A DNA stretch of 64,000 bases from Paramacrobiotus metropolitanus (Eukaryota > Tardigrada > Eutardigrada > Parachela > Macrobiotidae), in NCBI RefSeq assembly GCF_019649055.1, contig NW_026570285.1, forward strand, positions 62,001 to 126,000, written 5' to 3'. Below are positions 59,138 through 64,000 of this stretch, one piece after another (the stretch's first letter is position 1; every line of letters starts with the position of its first letter). A program made the position numbers and the translations under genes. Under the pieces are notes generated by a model. The model saw only the letters and a list, made by a program, of their open reading frames with translations. It did not search any database and was not told the origin of the DNA.

Positions 59138-59467
59138 TTAACCGTTGGCGCGCCAGCAGAACCGAGTGACGTTTCGTGCACCAACAAACCATCTGGGACG
59201 GCAGGTGCAAGGATCCGGACTGCAGCGAGCGTTAGGATAAGCCGGGCAGGTGTCCGAGTCACACGGAGTAAGCTTGGAATAGCCGATATAACAGGCGGGA
59301 TGATGAGGCGGACAATCTGCGGAAAAAAAGATCCAGCGAAACCTCTGCGTAGCCACGACGAGGGTATAAATGCTTATATGCTTACTTGATAGATTAATTG
59401 CCCTGGCGCCCGAGACTGCTGCAAGTGCCATCCATGTTAGGCAAAATACTAACACTGCGCGATGCAC
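59138..59467 (-). CDS. Small secreted single-module cysteine-rich protein, copy 2 (start codon changed)
   Basis: Exons 59467-59386 and 59316-59138 have the same borders and phase as 21656-21319. The signal peptide reads HRAVLVFCLTWMALAAVSGA, but the codon matching the copy 1 ATG is GTG; the next in-frame ATG falls inside the signal peptide at its twelfth residue. Exon 2 (CPPHHPACYIGYSKLTPC, DTCPAYPNARCSPDPCTC, WFVGARNVTRFC) is intact, and the intron happens to be open too. Either the start has been lost recently or a shorter signal peptide is used. Confidence 0.6.
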   Translation of the reverse strand: MHRAVLVFCLTWMALAAVSGARAINLSSKHISIYTLVVATQRFRWIFFSADCPPHHPACYIGYSKLTPCDSDTCPAYPNARCSPDPCTCRPRWFVGARNVTRFCWRANG

Positions 59468-60171
59468 AGCGTTGTCTGTACTTTTAGCACGGAAGACGGC
59501 GATTGGTGCAATAGGTACAATTTACCGGTAATTTGTGGCAAAAACTTAAACGTTTCGCTAAAATGCGCATAGCTTTAAAGAAAAGATTATCACCGTATAC
59601 GGCCATATACACGGATACCGCATTTTAAAGATTCTTTTTGAAACCGTACGGAAACTGTCATCGAGATTGCTGTCAGCAAAACTTCGTAAGCACAAGTCGG
59701 TACGTGACAAAAATAATTTCAAATAAGAAACTGCTTAAGACTGAGTTAGGAATCCGCTGTTTAAGCAAGATGCGTACAACATTCTGGCAGTAACTGAATA
59801 TCTCCTATTGCATAAGTCTCGATTTCTTTAATTTACCTTTACAGTCGGAAACACTTTGTGTGCAGTTTATCTGTGATTCAGTAAAATGTAATCATAAGTC
59901 ACCGAAAGTAAATAAAACCTCTCTCCTGTTAGTACCGGATACCGGTCCTGCTGTGTAAAAGAGTGTTAACAACTTGCGTAATGGTTGTGATCTATATTAA
60001 CGAAATCATTTGACCATACACATCCGATTAACATTTTTACGTATCAGTTTCTAGCAATATTCAAATCTATCTAAAAAGATATGACACTGTCAGCAAAATG
60101 TATACAAATTACAGTATAGTTATACTCGTATTACGTATACGCACTGGAATATTGCGAAAGGGGTGCATGTA

Positions 60172-60504
60172 CAAGCTTGTCCCGTAATTTCCATCGTAAA
60201 GGTACAGCCAGCGCGAAATTTGCGCTTGAAACGATGGCCACGTCACTACGCTTATCTGATTGCCTAAATCCGCTCCGTAGTTAGATTGTCCATTACCACA
60301 CCGACTGTTTCTTAGCCATCTAACGCCAGGCAGTTACTGTTATTCTCATTGAATTATATGGCGTGTACCAAGCCACCAGCCAGCCAAATGCATGTTACGT
60401 GTTTAAACAGTGTGGCGTGGCGCGCCGTAGTACGGATTTACGCGCAACACGTAAATTTGTGATGTTCGCTGTTCTGATGCGATGGAAATTACGGGACAAG
60501 CTTG
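60172..60504. mobile_element. TA-target MITE with 25-bp perfect inverted repeats
   Basis: Ends CAAGCTTGTCCCGTAATTTC(CATCG) and the exact complement, flanked by TA at 60170-60171 and 60505-60506. 333 bases, no coding capacity. The paralogous position near 23770 (GCGTGTACGATA) is uninterrupted. The structure fits a Tc1/mariner-type MITE. Confidence 0.85.
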
Positions 60505-60654
60505 TACGTTGTACGATACCTTAGTACTTAAACAATAAACTTCGGTTTTCTATTTTTAATTAATCGAATAATGAAGTAGTGATATTACGGATTTATCATC
60601 TACGTGCCGGAAACATGCCGCCTCATCATAACGATTCAATATTCAAACGTATAA

Positions 60655-61750
60655 GTAAAACATGGCTTCAGGCTTCCCTTCCCGTTCGTTTCGGTGGTCT
60701 GGGGATCAGACGCACTGAGAAGCTAGCTCCTTCTGCTTACTTGGCATCGGCTTCTTCATTGCGCCCACTGATTTCCAGATTGTGCCCGACACTAACGGCA
60801 ACTGATGTTACCACCGCCACTCGCGCGTGGAAGTTAGACGCCAACACCGAGGAACTTCCCGTGGAAACTTTCCGACACGTCCAGAAAGCTTGGGATACTC
60901 CTAACACTCTGCATACATTTTCACGACTGACCGCACTACGAACATCGCAGGAGGAAGTGGCACATTTGAAGGCGGTATCAGTCCCGGAATCAGGCGTGTG
61001 GATCCATGCATTACCGGCAGCTTGCCTCGGTAACCTATTGGATGACAACGCTTTTCGCATTAGCGTTGCGCTGCGTCTGGGAGCACCGATCGTTACTCCG
61101 CACGTGTGCGTTTGTGGTGGGTTGGTCGACGAGTTAGGCCGGCATGGACTTCGCTGTAAGCGGTCTGCCGGAAGACTACCACGACATGACGGAATCAGCG
61201 CGGAATTTACTCGAGGCTTGAAGTCAGCCGGTTTTCCTTCTAGAATGGAACCAAAAGGTCTGCCTGTGAAGGATAAGAAAAGACCGGACGTGATCACACT
61301 AATACCGTGGGCGCGCGGAAAACCGCTGGCCATAGACGTTACCTGCGTGGACACGCTGGCGGCCTCGTATATCGACCGCACTTCCGTGAACGCCGGCGCA
61401 GCAGCCGAACTCGCCGAAAGGAAGAAACTAGCGAAACACGCTTGGATGCAAGCAAGATACGATTTCGTTGCTGCAGCCATCGAAATTCTACGGACCTTAT
61501 GGACACGGTACTAAAAAGCTAGTGGAAACGGTTGGAAACGGTATAGCGACTTCAACTGGCCAAAAGCGGGCGAAAGAGTTTTTTAAACAGCGAATATCTA
61601 TGCAAATACAACGGGAAACGCGATTTGTGTAATGGGTACGATCGATCAGGATAGCATAGAGGAAGTGTTTCTTTGTAAATGCCGTTTTGCTCTGGTGCAT
61701 AGTTTGTACTCGTACCATGATACTTCTTAAAGGTTTTGCCAAATGTGAAA
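60655..61750 (+). mobile_element. 5'-truncated non-LTR retrotransposon insertion
   Basis: The segment copy at about 23924 runs straight through this point, so this is an insertion. It encodes the C-terminal part of a LINE polyprotein: SLPVRFGGLGIRRTEKLAPS, then the zinc-finger CVCGGLVDELGRHGLRCKRS and the restriction-like endonuclease pattern KRPDVITLIPW...LAIDVTCVDTLAASY. A frameshift near 61485 moves the last part (TKKLVETVGNGIA, AKEFFKQRISMQIQR) to another frame. No reverse-transcriptase core, so 5' truncated. Confidence 0.8.
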
Positions 61751-62065
61751 CAATACAATTTATGAATGCCACGTAAAATCCGAAATGTCTATAATATTAG
61801 CAATTTCGTCCAACGACACAACAACAACGCATAAAAAACTTCTATGGATAGAGCACACTGCCCGCGTGATTATGCAGATGCAACAGCAGAACATCAAAAT
61901 AGCTTCACAGGTTGACAGTTATGATGAGAAAGTCAAGGATCGAGCAAGAGAATTCCCAGTTAATAACAGAACTCCATCGAATAGAATGACGTACGGCACA
62001 ACAAATCTATACCGAAGAAATATTCAGAACAAAACACGCAGAACTTCCGTCATTCCACCATCGTC

Positions 62066-62821
62066 TCACATGATGGTGCACAAAGGCCTCTCACGGCTGT
62101 CCCCATGATCTCGCAAATGAGCTCGCACTTTCTTCCAAGAAGCTTCCACGGTAGCTGGGCTTCCGCGGTTCAGGAACGCCATAGAAATAAACCCAATGTC
62201 CACAATTTGATGGCCCATTCCTCGAACAGCTTCTTCTCAGGATCTATACTTAAACGATACCTTACCCGTTCGGGGTAGTATACGGCGCACGTGCTTATAA
62301 ACACGAACCGCTGGCAGTTTTTCCCTTTATTGTACCCCAGATGTGTCAAAATCTGACGAATTTCGCAGGACCGTGGGTGATTATTGGTCAACGGGGACGA
62401 TGACGTAAACGGCATCGACCTGCATGGGTACAGCGCCCATCCGGTTGCGAGTGAATTTCAACACCCTGCTCGCGTCCCAATCTGTGTCGCACAGACCAAC
62501 GGTGTCCGCCACCATAATATTTCGCTTTCGGGGCGTCGCCATGGAGGTATTGAAAATGTCCGTTTCACCGCGGAGGAAGGCGATTCCCGGTGTGGTATGT
62601 TCAACGTCGACCTGAGCATCACAAAGATCCAGATTAAAGAGAGTGTTGATCACTCGCGATTGGCTGGTCCCCACTGGTCCGATTATGACCACATTGTATG
62701 TGTTTTCGGCACGATCCAGAAGCAAATCCATTTGACGGAAGACAATGTGATCGAAACTAAACGGATACATGCGCTCGCGTTTCGTTAGATCCGTTTTATA
62801 ATGCTGAATATCAACCGGCAA
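62066..62821 (-). pseudogene. GTPase part of the LRAT-GTPase family, type C copy 2 (broken)
   Basis: The first part, 62821-62381, is open: PVDIQHYKTDLTKRERMYPF, then TYNVVIIGPVGTSQSR, in which Walker A GPTGTGKS has lost its Lys, then LCDAQVDVEHTTPGIAFLRG, NIMVADTVGLCDTDWD and VDAVYVIVPVDQ followed by a stop. After a frameshift it reads QILTHLGYNKGKNCQRFVFI and YPERVRYRLSIDPEKK. The end (KKVRAHLRDHGDSRERPLC plus TIM) is open and keeps the CaaX box. Lesions differ from copy 1, so the two decayed independently. Confidence 0.65.
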
Positions 62822-63003
62822 AGTCTAATCAAATTAATTATGCACAGCATAATATTCTACATGTTACAGTAACTATTTTTTTATAAAAGTTAATACTGTT
62901 TTAGCGAAAGCGCAGCTGGTATTCGGCAATGGCAGGACATAATGCTGTCTGTGCACTATGTACCATTATACATTATACTGATTATAGTACCTTTATAATG
63001 ATA
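62821..63003. repeat. 180-bp direct repeat, left copy, with cysteine-rich gene remnant
   Basis: AAGTCTAATCAAATTAATTA to TAATGATACTGTAGCG; repeats at 63371-63555. It includes the AGCGAAAGCGCAGCTGG block from intron 1 of the cysteine-rich gene. Confidence 0.8.
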
Positions 63004-63254
63004 CTGTAGCGATAGAATTTGTACAACGTGTAAGACCACCAGTTTCGAATAGTAATGGTCATTTAACATCAGTGATTGGTTGTTGTTTTACTGCATTATG
63101 ATTCATAACGTCTGATAACGATTCTCCACATTTCTATGGAATTTTTAGCGGCTTCCTCTCGATGTGTAGAATTTTCACTTTAGTCTTGGAACGCTTGGTT
63201 CTCTTGCCGCTACTCTTGCCTGAATTCTTGCTGATTCTCTTGCAATAAGAAACC

Positions 63255-63340
63255 TTGCTATGCGTGCGTTGTGATTGCGTATGTGATTGCGTATGCGTAT
63301 GTGATTGTGATTGCGTATGTGATTGTGATTGTAAAACCTT
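63255..63340. repeat. GTGATTGCGTAT microsatellite-like repeat
   Basis: Repeated GTGATTG/CGTATG units between the two 180-bp direct repeats; the complement reads as a low-complexity SHTQSQ-type frame, which is not a gene. Confidence 0.85.
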
Positions 63341-63370
63341 GCTATGCGTAGTTGTGATTGGGTTGCTCCG

Positions 63371-63575
63371 AAGTCTAATCAAATTAATTATGCACAGCTC
63401 AGTATTCCACATGTTACAGTAACTATTTTTTTTATAAAAGTGATTACTGTGCGAGCGAAAGCGCAGCTGGTATTCGGCAATGGCAGGACATAATGCTGTC
63501 TGTGCACTATGTACTTTTATACATTATAGTACCTTTATAATAATACTATTGCAGCGCTTGGATGTCGCAATGGTA
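63371..63575. repeat. 180-bp direct repeat, right copy, with cysteine-rich gene remnant
   Basis: Matches 62821-63003 and goes further into the remnant (TTGCAGCGCTTGGATGTCGC), which is the intron 1 acceptor and exon 2 start of the two-module cysteine-rich gene. It then jumps into a type B GTPase remnant. Confidence 0.75.
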
Positions 63576-63579
63576 AGGA

Positions 63580-64000
63580 ACTCATCTAACAATGGGAGGC
63601 ATTTCTCGCGGACTCCTTCATCGTATTCCACATCATGGCGAGTAACGTTAGGCCAATTCTTTTGCTCGTTTTTTACATATTTAGTCTCGCTGCCCTGCCG
63701 TACTACAGTATATCCAACAAATTACCCATTTTGCGGCAAGTGATTCCCAACATAGCAATGTTGAATGTTGTATACGATTCACATCCAAGACGACCCAGAC
63801 TAGCAGAAAATTCAAAATCCCAATAAAACTGTAAACAATATTGGGCAAACAGTTTTTAGTTTAAGTAGGCTTTAGAAACACTCATTCTTCAGAAGGTCAA
63901 GTACGGAGTACTTGACTGTACACTTTACCTCTTCAGCTCTACTTGTAAAAAGTGTTTGGGCCTTTCGTGCCTCCCCTCTCCCCTGCAATAACAAAATGAG
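63580..64000 (-). pseudogene. 5' remnant of LRAT-GTPase type B and its upstream flank
   Basis: Matches 25985-26088 joined to 26830-27150: N-terminal MGNLLD region, VTRH-coding part, and the upstream flank with the hairpin GTCAAGTACGGAGTACTTGAC. It lacks the 26086-26829 transposon. It continues past the window edge. Confidence 0.75.

Larger units (their letters stand above)
58930..63010. repeat. Dispersed segmental duplication, copy 2
   Basis: Collinear with 21108-25215 (start CTGAGATACATTCAGAAT, small cysteine-rich gene, TACCGGATACCGGTCCTGCT, type C GTPase). It lacks the 22231-23588 transposon but contains two other insertions. Confidence 0.85.

Noticed and set aside
60737-61480. 247-codon minus-strand frame over the LINE fragment
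   Set aside because: Mirror of the LINE coding frame; the plus strand carries the recognisable zinc-finger and endonuclease motifs.
63134-63412. Minus-strand frame with SHTQSQSHT repeats
   Set aside because: Translation of the GTGATTGCGTAT microsatellite.

Overview
The window is eukaryotic nuclear DNA from an invertebrate animal. Coding sequence is split by short GT-AG introns whose phases I could match, proteins carry metazoan domains (trypsin-like S1, NIDO/AMOP, Ig, LRAT-like), and AT-rich intergenic DNA is full of small transposons, a decayed Ty3/gypsy element and non-LTR fragments. A tardigrade or similar small ecdysozoan would fit, but that is a guess; nothing here fixes the phylum.

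Layout. 1-2934 (+): the end of a two-domain S1 protease or protease homologue. 3493-7609 (-): a secreted NIDO / E-set / AMOP protein of the Mesh/SUSD2 type. 8-14.3 kb: three paralogous secreted cysteine-rich precursors (+), each with two Cys modules separated by a furin-like basic site; the first two each have a decayed membrane-protein reading frame upstream on the other strand. 14-29 kb: a family joining an LRAT-like domain to a P-loop GTPase and ending in a CaaX box. It is present as types A, B and C in a near-perfect 2.08 kb tandem duplication (14-18.2 kb), in an inverted copy (25.2-29.1 kb) and in another segmental copy (62-64 kb). Every copy in this window carries at least one lesion. 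34.3-35.4 kb (+): a two-Ig-domain protein. 41-45.6 kb (-): a degenerate Ty3/gypsy element. 51.4-52.6 kb (+): an unrecognised secreted protein, with a second open frame encoding two membrane segments overlapping its 3' end. 54.1-56.4 kb (+): a second, badly damaged two-domain protease homologue. 58.9-64 kb: a diverged copy of the 21-27 kb region.

How it fits together. The commonest pattern is repeated copying of a module made of a cysteine-rich secreted gene and an LRAT-GTPase gene. Even truncated GTPase copies are joined to a remnant of intron 1/exon 2 of the cysteine-rich gene. The dispersed 21-27 kb and 59-64 kb copies are useful because each carries transposons the other lacks. They supply pre-insertion sites for an element with 8-bp target duplication (22231-23588), a TA-target pogo-like element (26086-26829), a TA-target MITE (60172-60504) and a LINE fragment (60.66-61.75 kb).

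Limits: all domain calls come from reading motifs by eye. Splice sites are inferred from GT/AG and phase agreement. Apparent frameshifts in homopolymers may be assembly errors.
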